Shown: in pieces, positions 30,323 to 39,052 of the stretch
How the letters are laid out: the number at the start of each line of letters is the position of its first letter
How positions within the stretch are numbered: the first letter of the stretch is position 1
Source: Alteromonadaceae bacterium
Lineage (GTDB): Bacteria > Pseudomonadota > Gammaproteobacteria > Enterobacterales > Alteromonadaceae
Direction: 5' to 3'
Assembly: GCA_013216015.1 (NCBI GenBank)
Contig: JABSOI010000001.1
Coordinates: 89,056 to 153,055 of the forward strand
DNA: 64,000 bases
The notes under the pieces: model-generated
Databases searched by the model: none
The model's input: only the letters and a program-made list of their open reading frames with translations
What the model was told of the DNA's origin: nothing
Position numbers and translations under genes: made by a program

Positions 30323-31973
30323 ACTTATCACCTTCAACCATGGCCAACGCCATAGCCTCAGCTATTTTTATACCATCTATCCCCGCAGACAATATTCCCC
30401 CCGCATAACCTGCACCCTCACCTGCCGGAAACAATCCTTTAGTATTAACACTTTGCAAGGTTTCTTTATCACGGCTAATTTGAATAGGTGAAGAAGTACG
30501 GGTTTCCACTGCGGTTAAGATGGCATCTTTCATCGAAAAACCTTTAATTTTCTTTTCAAAGGCTGGAATAGCTTCGCGGATCGCTTCAATGGCATAATCA
30601 GGTAACATTTCACTTAAATCACAATAAGTCACACCCGGTTTGTATGATGGGGTAACTTCACCGTGTTCACCTGTTTTACGACCAGCAAGAAAATCTCCCA
30701 CTAACTGCACTGGTGCGTCATAACTGCTGCCGCCTAATTTGAATGCTTTTTCTTCTAAACGTCTTTGAAATTCAATACCCGCTAATACGCCACCCGGATA
30801 ATCTTCAGGTGAAATACCAACAACAATCGCACTGTTTGCATTACGTTCGTGTCGAGAATATTGGCTCATACCGTTTGTAACCAAACGCCCTTCCTCAGAA
30901 GCTGCGGCTACTACAGTGCCCCCCGGACACATACAGAAACTATAAACAGAACGACCATTTTTACAATGATGAACCAATTTGTAATCTGCTGACCCTAAAA
31001 TGGGATGTCCTGCATTTTTACCAAAGCGCGCAGCGTCAATCACTGCTTGTTCATGTTCAATACGGAAGCCAACAGAAAACGGTTTAGCTTTTATAGAAAC
31101 ACCTTTGTTATAAATCATTTCAAAGGTATCACGTGCACTGTGACCAATAGCGAGTGCAATACAATTAGTTTCTATTTTTTCACCGTTGGCAAGCGTTAGA
31201 CCTGTCACTTGTCTGATGCCAGAACTTTCGCCATCACCTTCGCTATCACCTTCACTATCAGCAAAATGAATATCATCAACGCGTTGTTCAAAACGAACTT
31301 CTCCACCAAGTTCATGAATTGTTGCACGCATTTGTTCAACCATAGTGACTAATTTAAAAGTACCAATATGTGGTTTACTGACATATAAAATTTCTTCCGG
31401 TGCTCCTGCTTCAACAAATTCATTTAACACCTTTCGACCGTAATGTTTTGGATCTTTAACCTGGCTAAATAATTTACCATCAGAAAATGTACCAGCACCA
31501 CCTTCACCAAATTGTACGTTTGATTCTGTATTTAATATTTTTTTACGCCAAAATCCGAAAGTATCTTTTGTACGTTGCCTAACTTCTTTACCGCGTTCCA
31601 GAATAATAGGTTTAAAACCCATTTGAGCTAATACAAGTCCAACAAATAAACCACACGGTCCCATGCCAATAACAACAGGGCGTTGCTTCACTGTTTCAGG
31701 TGCCTGGGCGACAAAATGATAACTGGTATCAGGACTTCTACTTACTTGAGGGTCTTTAGAAAATTTATTGATTAACATTTCATTTTCAATTGTTTCTATC
31801 TCAAGGGTATAAATCAGCGAGATATTGTTTTTGTTGCGAGCATCGTAACCACGTTTAAAAACAGTAAAGTTTTGCAACTGATCTTCATTAATTGTCAGTT
31901 TATCGAGAATAGCTTGTTTTAATTCTTCAGAATTGTGATTAAGATCTAATTTAATATTAGTTAAACGCAACAT
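30321..31973 (-). CDS. FAD-dependent dehydrogenase (COG2509 type)
   Basis: A flavoprotein of 550 residues. After an N-terminal domain of about 100 residues (MLRLTNIKLDL...) comes the dinucleotide-binding site VVIGMGPCGLFVGLVLAQMG, with the acidic residue in ILERG. Other family blocks are FGEGGAGTFSDGKL, ALAIGHSARDTFEM and FPAGEGAGYAGGILSAGIDG. The physiological substrate of this family is unknown. A short acidic SEGDSEGDGESSG insertion lies at about residue 245. The ATG at 31973 is preferred over an upstream TTG. Confidence 0.88.
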   Translation of the reverse strand: MLRLTNIKLDLNHNSEELKQAILDKLTINEDQLQNFTVFKRGYDARNKNNISLIYTLEIETIENEMLINKFSKDPQVSRSPDTSYHFVAQAPETVKQRPVVIGMGPCGLFVGLVLAQMGFKPIILERGKEVRQRTKDTFGFWRKKILNTESNVQFGEGGAGTFSDGKLFSQVKDPKHYGRKVLNEFVEAGAPEEILYVSKPHIGTFKLVTMVEQMRATIHELGGEVRFEQRVDDIHFADSEGDSEGDGESSGIRQVTGLTLANGEKIETNCIALAIGHSARDTFEMIYNKGVSIKAKPFSVGFRIEHEQAVIDAARFGKNAGHPILGSADYKLVHHCKNGRSVYSFCMCPGGTVVAAASEEGRLVTNGMSQYSRHERNANSAIVVGISPEDYPGGVLAGIEFQRRLEEKAFKLGGSSYDAPVQLVGDFLAGRKTGEHGEVTPSYKPGVTYCDLSEMLPDYAIEAIREAIPAFEKKIKGFSMKDAILTAVETRTSSPIQISRDKETLQSVNTKGLFPAGEGAGYAGGILSAGIDGIKIAEAMALAMVEGDK

Positions 31974-32134
31974 ATAATGCTTATCCAAACAGGAAATGAT
32001 AAAATTTGCCGCAGTTTACCCGATCAGCTGTCACAGATAAATCAAGATATAGAATTTGTTTGTCTGAACTGTATGACAGCGTTGAAAGTTAATTACCATT
32101 AATCCTAATACGATTAGAACATGAAGAGAAGCCT

Positions 32135-32473
32135 ATGACTTTTGTAGTCACCGACAATTGTATAAAGTGTAAATACACTGATTGTGTTGCAGTTTGTCCA
32201 GCCGATGCCTTTTACGAAGGCCCAAATTTTTTAGCTATCAGTCCTGATGATTGTATTGATTGCGATTTATGTCCGGTTGAATGTCCGGCAGGCGCTATTT
32301 TTCAAGAAGATGAAGTGCCGGACGATCAACAAAATTTTATTGAGTTAAATGCCGAGCTGGCTAAAATATGGCCTAGAATCACACAAGTAAAAGCTCCTCC
32401 AGAAGATGCAACTCAATGGGATGGTGTAGAAAATAAATTAGCCTTATTAATTGTTGATGACTGCACTCAATAA
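32135..32473 (+). CDS. fdxA: 7Fe ferredoxin FdxA
   Basis: A 112-residue ferredoxin with one 3Fe-4S and one 4Fe-4S cluster. Cysteine motifs are [16 protein letters not shown] and [13 protein letters not shown]; the altered spacing in the first motif is typical of the 7Fe type. It acts as a soluble electron carrier. The length and the C-terminal tail (about 50 residues after the clusters) match the FdxA family. AGAGAAG precedes the ATG. No redox partner gene is adjacent. Confidence 0.94.
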   Translation: MTFVVTDNCIKCKYTDCVAVCPADAFYEGPNFLAISPDDCIDCDLCPVECPAGAIFQEDEVPDDQQNFIELNAELAKIWPRITQVKAPPEDATQWDGVENKLALLIVDDCTQ

Positions 32474-32616
32474 TACTCTTTTAATATTTTCTGCTAATAT
32501 CTTAAGCTCAATGACTTCCTGCCCACCAACGTTCAGCCAAATAACTTCCCATCAATAAATAGGGCAATTGGTTAAAGCTTGACTATACTATGCTTGATAC
32601 GAAGTAAACTTGGAAT

Positions 32617-33495
32617 ATGTTGATGTGGCAGTGTATTGAACAAGCGGTGGAAGCACAAACTGGCAAACAGTTTTCTATTGTTGATAAACAGCCTATTTCT
32701 GGCGGTGATATCAATTTAGCGTATAAAATTAGTGATGGTCGAAATGACTATTTTGTTAAGCTTAATGACAAAGAACACGTCAGCCATTTTGAAAGTGAAG
32801 CTTATGCGCTGGAACAAATCAAATCATTAAATTTAATCTCCTGTCCAGAAGTTATCACTACGGGCATAAGTTTAGATAAAAGTTTTTTAGTGCTGAAATA
32901 CATCCCCTTCACCCCCCCAAATCTAACCGATTGGTATAAACTAGGCGCTAATCTGGCTTTGATGCACAAAAATTCGCAACATGGCCAATTTGGTTGGCAG
33001 CAAGACAATTACATAGGTGATACCTTGCAACCGAATAATTGGAGTAGTAATTGGCGTACATTTTTCTCTGAACAACGTATTGCCTGGCAACTACAATTAT
33101 TAAATGAAAAATCTATTCAAATTGGTGATATCGATCATATAACCCAAATTTGCCACGATAGTTTGTTGAACCACTCAGTCACTCCCTGTTTAGTACATGG
33201 CGATTTATGGCAAGGTAACTTAGGTTTTAGCGAATCTACTGCAATTATTTTTGATCCTGCTTGTTATTATGCTGATCGGGAAGTTGATATTGCAATGACT
33301 GAATTGTTTGGCTGCTTGCCTCAAGAATTTTATCAGGCTTATCAGGAAACATATCCATTACAACCAGGCTTTGAACAAAGAAAAATCATTTACAACTTTT
33401 ATCATGTTTTAAATCATGCCAATCTATTTGGTGGGATTTATATAGACCAAGCAAGGGCTATGTTATCTAGGATAATTTCGCTACAAATTCATTAA
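32617..33495 (+). CDS. Fructosamine kinase-like protein (YniA family)
   Basis: A 292-residue kinase of the fructosamine/ketosamine-3-kinase family with an aminoglycoside phosphotransferase-like fold. The ATP-binding part has ISGGDINLAYKI and a lysine in YFVKLND. The catalytic loop is LVHGDLWQGNLGF (about residue 194), and the metal site is IIFDPACYYADREVDIAM. Homologues repair glycated amines by 3-phosphorylation; the substrate here is inferred from the family. The gene is monocistronic by appearance. Confidence 0.9.
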   Translation: MLMWQCIEQAVEAQTGKQFSIVDKQPISGGDINLAYKISDGRNDYFVKLNDKEHVSHFESEAYALEQIKSLNLISCPEVITTGISLDKSFLVLKYIPFTPPNLTDWYKLGANLALMHKNSQHGQFGWQQDNYIGDTLQPNNWSSNWRTFFSEQRIAWQLQLLNEKSIQIGDIDHITQICHDSLLNHSVTPCLVHGDLWQGNLGFSESTAIIFDPACYYADREVDIAMTELFGCLPQEFYQAYQETYPLQPGFEQRKIIYNFYHVLNHANLFGGIYIDQARAMLSRIISLQIH

Positions 33496-33603
33496 TAATA
33501 AAAGATAAGTGAAATTAGTTAAAAAAAATATTAGATGTTAAAATAAGCAGACTACATCCATGACCAAGACAAAGCATTGGTTTAACTTTAACGAGAACGT
33601 AAC

Positions 33604-33810
33604 ATGCATAAAGATATCACTGAAAAACGCATTAAATGCCCACACTGTGGAAATCACCTTCATGTAACTATAGATAGTTCAGCCGGTGATCAAAATTATT
33701 ATGATGAATGTCCGTCTTGTTGCAATGATATCCACTTTAACTTACATATAGATGAATATCACCAAAAAATTCATTTAGCGATAGATAGTGATGACGAGCA
33801 AGTTTTTTAA
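33604..33810 (+). CDS. CPXCG motif-containing cysteine-rich protein
   Basis: A 68-residue protein of the CPXCG family. Two zinc-knuckle-like pairs are present, KCPHCGNHLHV and ECPSCCNDIHF; the second is CPxCC rather than the usual CPxC-hydrophobic form. A zinc or other metal site is likely. The function is unknown. AACG and weak purines precede the ATG. It follows the kinase gene by 108 bases. Confidence 0.88.
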   Translation: MHKDITEKRIKCPHCGNHLHVTIDSSAGDQNYYDECPSCCNDIHFNLHIDEYHQKIHLAIDSDDEQVF

Positions 33811-34063
33811 AAAATATTGATTAAATTATTTATCCATTAATTGAGTCCGCCGTCATTTCGATATTACAGTATTGAATAGCTATTGTTCAATCAGGCGCCT
33901 TGTTGTTGGCAAAACCCGTCTTTAAATAGTATTCAATGAATTAAAACACCCCATATCCCCTGACAAATTTTTTATTATAAAATCCTAGCTTGTGATTGCA
34001 CTATACTCGTAAATGTATATCATATTTTGCCTGCCTGCTTTTTTACTTAAACAAAACATAGTT

Positions 34064-34379
34064 ATACCATTCGCATTAAATATATGATCAATATTCAATG
34101 AGGATAAATTGCTAATAGCACAGGTTTTTTGCTCTAGGCAAAACCTAAGTACCGACATCAACGTGCATGGATGCACTAATGCAGCGAAGGCATGCATGCC
34201 TAAGAGCTGCCATGTCGGCACAGGTTTTTAGTTCCAGACAAAACCTAAGTACCGACATCGACGTGCATGGATGCACTAATGCAGCGAAGGCATGGATGCC
34301 TAAGAGCTGCCATGTCGGCAACGCAGCTAGTGGTGATTTAGACCATTGAAAATGATCACTTATTTAGTGCGATTGGTAT
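34064..34379. repeat. MITE-like element, family A copy 2 (316 bp), directly upstream of norM
   Basis: Termini are ATACCATTCGCATTAAATAT and, from the right, ATACCAATCGCACTAAATAA, followed by TGATCA on each side. TA abuts CC...GG on both sides. The interior holds a 100-bp unit present twice (34119-34218 and 34219-34318), starting CACAGGTTTTT and containing ACGTGCATGGATGCACTAAT and AGAGCTGCCATGTCGGCA. The same unit appears once in the 46414 copy. The element ends 20 bases before the norM start. The rest of the 33811-34063 gap is AT-rich and contains an AATAGCTATTGTTCAATCAG motif also related to these repeats. Confidence 0.85.
34119..34318. repeat. Two tandem copies of a 100-bp unit inside the MITE
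   Basis: The two units differ at only a few bases (for example GCTCTAGGCA against GTTCCAGACA near the start, CAACG against CGACG in the middle). Each contains the near-palindrome TGCATGGATGCA and ends with CATGTCGG. Unequal exchange or replication slippage would explain the duplication. Confidence 0.85.
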
Positions 34380-34399
34380 TACCCCGAAAAAGAGACTTA

Positions 34400-35770
34400 A
34401 TGAATATTAGTAAATTCCTTATTAACACCAAAAGCTTGATGAAACTTGCTTATCCTATTTTAATAGCGCAATTAATTCAAAATTTAATGGGTTTTTCAGA
34501 CACAGTAATGGCTGGTCGTGTCAGTGCAACAGATATGGCCGCAGTTGCCGTAGCCAATAGTATTTGGTTACCAATAATTTTGACCATATATGGCTTAGTA
34601 ATGGCTTTAGCTGCAATTGTTTCACAGCTTGCCGGCGCAAAGAAATATATTGATATAGCCGATGAAACATATCAAACCGGTTGGATAGCCCTAACATTAG
34701 GCCTATCTCTAATTGTCCTCTATTATCTGCTTGCTCCAATAATTGCTCCAACTATAGAGCTGGAAGGCAATTTAAAACCCTTGCTGTTCGATTATCTTGG
34801 TTATATCGTATGGGGAGCTCCTGGTTTTTGTCTATATTTAGTCTTGAGAAATTACTCGGAAGGTTTATCTCACACTAAACCCACCATGATCATCAGCATT
34901 ATTGGCTTATTAATAAACATTCCGGCCAATTATATTTTTATTTACGGTGAATTTGGTTTACCCGCATTAGGCGGTGCTGGCTGTGGTATTGCAACTGCTC
35001 TGGTTTATTGGGTGATGTTTATCAGCATGGCTATTTATTGCTTATGTTCAAAAGTATTAACAAAAGCAAATTTATTTGAATCATTCTATTGGCCAAACTG
35101 GTCAAAAATAAAAAAAATCCTTAATTTAGGCATACCCATTGCGCTGTCTTTACTGTTTGAAGTTAGCCTATTTTCTGTAGTAGCCATTTTACTTCTTCCG
35201 TTCGGAGCCGATGTAGTGGCCAGTCATCAAATAACGTTAAACTTCTCGGGATTGATTTTTATGGTGCCTTTAAGTCTGGCTATTGCGGTTACCATTAAAG
35301 TAGGTTTCGCTGTCGGCAATAAAGACTTTACTCTGGCCAAAGAATATTGTTCTTATTCCGTGATACTAGGTTTAATACTGGCAATGATGACGGCGATTTT
35401 CACCATACTTTTCCGCCAGGAAATTGCCGGCATTTACACCAATGAATCTTCAGTAATTGACCTTGCAGCAAGCCTATTATTCCTGGCTGTTTTATATCAA
35501 TTTTCAGATACAGTGCAAGTTATTTCAGCCGGAGCCCTCAGAGGATATAAAGATACTAAATCAATTTTATATATTACTTTTGTTTCTTATTGGTTAGTCG
35601 GTTTATCTGTTGGACTAATTCTTGGTCTTACCGATTGGATTGTACCAAGAACTGGCCCATATGGCTTCTGGATAGGTTTTATCATCGGGTTAACTACCGC
35701 TGCGGTATTACTTGCATGGCGCTTAAAAATAGTACAAAAAAGAGTTGAATTGCAATTTAAGTCTATATAA
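34400..35770 (+). CDS. MATE family efflux transporter (NorM-like)
   Basis: A multidrug and toxin extrusion protein of about 456 residues with 12 hydrophobic helices. The N-terminal text KLAYPILIAQLIQNLMGFSDTVMAGRVS and the paired repeat near residue 240 (LNLGIPIALSLLFEVSLFSVVAIL) are typical of NorM. Such pumps export cationic drugs in exchange for Na+ or H+. I start at the ATG at 34400, since the longer frame would run into the MITE. The element's right end forms the immediate upstream region, so promoter elements may lie inside it. Confidence 0.92.
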   Translation: MNISKFLINTKSLMKLAYPILIAQLIQNLMGFSDTVMAGRVSATDMAAVAVANSIWLPIILTIYGLVMALAAIVSQLAGAKKYIDIADETYQTGWIALTLGLSLIVLYYLLAPIIAPTIELEGNLKPLLFDYLGYIVWGAPGFCLYLVLRNYSEGLSHTKPTMIISIIGLLINIPANYIFIYGEFGLPALGGAGCGIATALVYWVMFISMAIYCLCSKVLTKANLFESFYWPNWSKIKKILNLGIPIALSLLFEVSLFSVVAILLLPFGADVVASHQITLNFSGLIFMVPLSLAIAVTIKVGFAVGNKDFTLAKEYCSYSVILGLILAMMTAIFTILFRQEIAGIYTNESSVIDLAASLLFLAVLYQFSDTVQVISAGALRGYKDTKSILYITFVSYWLVGLSVGLILGLTDWIVPRTGPYGFWIGFIIGLTTAAVLLAWRLKIVQKRVELQFKSI

Positions 35771-35840
35771 AAATAGTACTACGTTGATAAAAAATATAAA
35801 CAATTTACTTGAAAATAGCTAAAAACAACTTTAAAACAAT

Positions 35841-35883
35841 GAGCACCAGTGCGAAATACAAACAAACTGCCGCATTAGTGCTC
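35841..35883. repeat. Inverted repeat downstream of norM
   Basis: GAGCAC...TGCG and CGCA...GTGCTC form an interrupted stem about 70 bases after norM. No T-run follows, so it is not a standard terminator. The remaining sequence up to the tRNA is AT-rich, with no gene seen. Confidence 0.4.
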
Positions 35884-36009
35884 AAACAGTAAAAAATATC
35901 AATCTATTAACCAAAACAGCTTGCAACCGAGAAAACAGATCGCTAACATAGCGCCTCGTTGATTCAAGTTTGTTAACAAATTTTTATCGGCTTTTACGCA
36001 AATTAATTT

Positions 36010-36086
36010 GCCCGCTTAGCTCAGTTGGTTAGAGTACTTGCATGACATGCAAGGTGTCGCTGGTTCGAGTCCAGCAGCGGGCACCA
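36010..36086 (+). tRNA. tRNA-Val (anticodon GAC)
   Basis: A 77-base tRNA with encoded CCA. The acceptor stem GCCCGCT pairs with AGCGGGC, the D-arm contains AGCTCAGTTGGTTAGAGT, the anticodon stem CTTGC/GCAAG encloses the loop ATGACAT with anticodon GAC, and the T-arm contains the GGTTCGAGTCC motif. It decodes GUC and GUU. It is a single tRNA gene between norM and the 2OG oxygenase gene; no integrated element adjoins it. Confidence 0.96.
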
Positions 36087-36264
36087 TTTTCATTGCCCCT
36101 TTAAACATTCCAAATCATCTGATTTAAGCCCATTCATAATAGTTTGAACCGAAAAACATTCTCCCTACCAATTAAAGAAAGAATCTAAGATTATAACCTT
36201 TAATTGTTGCGCAAAATTTTAATCGGCGTATGATACGCGCGCTAAATTATTATTGGAGAAATTA

Positions 36265-37104
36265 ATGCAAGTTCAAGTTGTCGATTATACGGCTAAAGAC
36301 GCCCCAGAGCGTTTTGTACAAAGTTTACGGGAAACAGGTTTTGGTGTTTTAATCAATCATCCGGTCAAACAAGAATTAGTCGAATCTATTTACAAAAATT
36401 GGCACACATTTTTTTCCGACGAAGAAAAATATGACTTAGCCTTTGATCCAGAAAAACAAGACGGTTATTTTGCAAAGGAAATTTCAGAAACAGCCAAAGG
36501 TCATACCCAAAAAGATATTAAAGAATATTATCATGTCTATCCATGGGGACGAATTCCTGCGCACTTAGAAGAAGAGATCCGAAACTATTACCAATTAACT
36601 TCAACACTGGCGGCGGAACTACTCGACTGGGTTGAAGCCCATAGCCCAGCGGATATCTCAGCGCATTATTCAGAAGCTTTATCTCATATGATAAAAGACA
36701 CACCAAATACATTATTGCGAATATTACACTATCCGCCACTAACGGGTGACGAAGAGCCAGATGCCATCCGAGCTGCTGCTCATGAAGATATCAATTTATT
36801 AACTATTCTGCCGGCAGCAAACGAACCAGGCTTGCAGGTACAACAACAAGACGGTAATTGGCTGGATGTCCCGTCAGATTTTGGAAACCTGATCATTAAT
36901 ATTGGCGATATGTTACAAGAGGCATCGAAGGGCTACTTCCCGTCAACCAGCCACAGAGTTATTAATCCAACCTGCAAAAGCAGTGAAAAATCACGTATTT
37001 CAATACCATTATTTTTACATCCGCGCAATGAAGTAAAATTATCTGAAAACCATACGCAGGAAAGTTATTTATTAGAACGCTTGCGTGAATTAGGCGTTAA
37101 ATAA
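36265..37104 (+). CDS. 2-oxoglutarate/Fe(II) oxygenase, isopenicillin N synthase-like
   Basis: A 279-residue non-heme iron oxygenase. The iron-binding set is His and Asp in AAHEDINLLTIL (about residue 173) and His in STSHRVINP (about residue 230), followed by the 2-oxoglutarate-binding Arg in SRISIPLFLHP. The N-terminal DIOX_N region (VDYTAKDAPERFVQSLRETG) also fits. The substrate is unknown; such proteins occur widely in gammaproteobacteria. The ATG at 36265 is preceded by GGAGA at good spacing, and an upstream in-frame TTG/ATG at 36253 is rejected. Confidence 0.88.
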   Translation: MQVQVVDYTAKDAPERFVQSLRETGFGVLINHPVKQELVESIYKNWHTFFSDEEKYDLAFDPEKQDGYFAKEISETAKGHTQKDIKEYYHVYPWGRIPAHLEEEIRNYYQLTSTLAAELLDWVEAHSPADISAHYSEALSHMIKDTPNTLLRILHYPPLTGDEEPDAIRAAAHEDINLLTILPAANEPGLQVQQQDGNWLDVPSDFGNLIINIGDMLQEASKGYFPSTSHRVINPTCKSSEKSRISIPLFLHPRNEVKLSENHTQESYLLERLRELGVK

Positions 37105-37435
37105 ATACAATACATGAAATTAGTCCAAACGCATTAAAACAGTAGTTTTTTTTGTACTTCAACATCATTGTGGTTTGGTCAACATGTCTTAAATAAGCCT
37201 TTTCATATTGCAAAAGGCTTGTTGTTTTTACAAATAATAGACCCAATAATATTACCAATACATATTTATTCCAATCCCCCATGATACTTAACATTCGTGA
37301 TAAAAAAACATTCTCGCCAACATAATTTCACATAGTTTCGTACGAAACATTTAGTACAAAGTAATTGAAAAAAAATTAAACTAATGTTATTACTATTATC
37401 ATTAATAATAAAAAACAAATGATTAGGGATTTAGT

Positions 37436-38413
37436 ATGATACAAAGTGAAACGATTGAAAAAGGAATAAACAACATAAAAGCAACTCCAACCCGCTTCAA
37501 TAAAACTAAATGGTTCTCAAAATTATCAGCAAAACTTCGAACTGATCATTTTGGTAAGTTTCAAATTTTTATGACGCTAGCTTTCATTTTTACAACGCTA
37601 TTCGCCATGAATTACTGGCTTACTAATGATAACCAGAAAGCATTACAAACAAAAAACTTTGTTGCTCAACCTGAAATAAACGATTTATATTTTTTAGACT
37701 TTAGAGTAATGAGCGACAAATTACGCCCCCGTCAAAAATATCGTTTAGCAAAAGTAATTGATATTACGGGTGATACTATATCATTAGTCTATGGTGATGT
37801 TTATTATTATAACCAGCATCGCATTGAGGAAGGTATACGTTTTGGCCAACTGATGTATAATGACTATTTTCAGGGGAAACGTCACGATTTTACTGTAGAT
37901 AAAATAAAAGAACTTCATAAATCTGGCGCAATATATATGGCGAAACGCCCTGTCAACGACGAATTATTTGACAATTTTGTTACCCCCTCACCCTCTTACT
38001 ACCAGACAGGCGATTCCACTTCAACTGTTTTCATTGCAGGTAAACATGACAATGATAGGGGCATGGCTGTTCTGAAATCACCTTATTCAACAGAACTTGA
38101 AACTAAATATGAAACAGCATTTAAACTCTTTGAGCGCTCCGCTCAACGCGGTTACCCACAAGGCCAAGTTAATTTGGCTGAAATATATTTAAACGACCAA
38201 TTTGCACAAATAGATTTAAATCAAGCCTTATATTGGTTAAAACGTGCGTCTTTACAAAGTCATAAGCCTGCAATTGTCAAATATGCAATAGTCTGCAAAC
38301 AAGTGGCTAACTGCGACATTTATAATTTTTATCAGCAATTATTATCTTCAGGTGTGAATATAAAAGTAAGAAATTTAGACTTTAAACTTACCAATATGAG
38401 TTTATCAAAATAA
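37436..38413 (+). CDS. Single-pass membrane protein with Sel1-like repeats
   Basis: A 325-residue protein with one transmembrane helix (about residues 43-62, FQIFMTLAFIFTTLFAMNYW) and a periplasmic part. The C-terminal third has two Sel1-like tetratricopeptide units, FKLFERSAQRGYPQGQVNLAE and YWLKRASLQSHKPA. The middle part (about residues 75-210) matches nothing I recognise. Sel1 proteins usually act as scaffolds. Six bases of purines (TTAGGGA) precede the ATG. The 331-base gap before it is AT-rich, with no gene seen. Confidence 0.65.
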   Translation: MIQSETIEKGINNIKATPTRFNKTKWFSKLSAKLRTDHFGKFQIFMTLAFIFTTLFAMNYWLTNDNQKALQTKNFVAQPEINDLYFLDFRVMSDKLRPRQKYRLAKVIDITGDTISLVYGDVYYYNQHRIEEGIRFGQLMYNDYFQGKRHDFTVDKIKELHKSGAIYMAKRPVNDELFDNFVTPSPSYYQTGDSTSTVFIAGKHDNDRGMAVLKSPYSTELETKYETAFKLFERSAQRGYPQGQVNLAEIYLNDQFAQIDLNQALYWLKRASLQSHKPAIVKYAIVCKQVANCDIYNFYQQLLSSGVNIKVRNLDFKLTNMSLSK

Positions 38414-38428
38414 AGTGAAACACAGCTT

Positions 38429-38536
38429 ATACCAATTGGTGAAGCACTGACAGATCGTTAAGCTAAATTTCATTCATTCAACATTTAATTAATAATTTAT
38501 CTTTGGATATTATGCTAAGTGAAAAACACTTGGTAT
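38429..38536. repeat. Short ATACC...GGTAT element (108 bp)
   Basis: The left end ATACCAATTGGTGAAGCACT and the complement of the right end ATACCAAGTGTTTTTCACTT share their outer bases and a loosely matching GTG/CAC region. The interior is AT-rich with no coding capacity. It may be a degenerate small MITE of the same ATACC group; the match is weaker than for family A. Confidence 0.4.
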
Positions 38537-38569
38537 AATCTACGTTTTTCCGCATTAAGAACTTATTGA

Positions 38570-39049
38570 ATGAATTACCTCCCTCTTGAAGAACTTAAAA
38601 ATGCTTGGATATTCAAGCATAAGAGTTTATCTATTACTTCTCAAGATCTTAGTAAAATAAAACCGATGGCAAAGCCTAGAGCAAATGCCTTATGGGATAC
38701 CTTTATCAGTAAACAAGGTGATCATCCTGACTTTTTCAAAAAAGGTGATTGGGCTTTTAATCAGGATACCTGGTTGGAGCACGGAAAATGGGAAACCATA
38801 TGGGACAGTGAAGAAACTGCCCTGCCCGATTTAATACTTGAACAATTAAACTGGGACAACAATACCGTCGTTTATTTTTGCAGTAGCAGGAATAATGTCA
38901 TTGAAACCACCTGGATGGTATTTAAACGCTGCTGGAAAAACTTTCTCTTTATGGATGATGGCCCATTGCTCATTGGTAAGAAACGCAATGAAGTAGTTCA
39001 GTTTAATGCAAATGGTCTCTTCAAAACAGGCTCAAAAAGTACATCCTAA
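38570..39049 (+). CDS. DUF2947 family protein
   Basis: A 159-residue protein of the DUF2947 family found in marine gammaproteobacteria. The N-terminus NYLPLEELKNAWIFKHKSLSI, the block ALWDTFISKQGDHPDFF, and the tryptophan-rich TWMVFKRCWKNFLFMDDGPLL are characteristic. No function is known. The protein appears soluble and cytoplasmic. It precedes rlmF with only a few bases between them, so the two are probably cotranscribed. Confidence 0.85.
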   Translation: MNYLPLEELKNAWIFKHKSLSITSQDLSKIKPMAKPRANALWDTFISKQGDHPDFFKKGDWAFNQDTWLEHGKWETIWDSEETALPDLILEQLNWDNNTVVYFCSSRNNVIETTWMVFKRCWKNFLFMDDGPLLIGKKRNEVVQFNANGLFKTGSKSTS

Positions 39050-39052
39050 AAC

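Noticed and set aside
37097..37294. Minus-strand open frame of 65 codons
   Set aside because: Hydrophobic chance translation of AT-rich sequence with no ribosome site or homology that I recognise.
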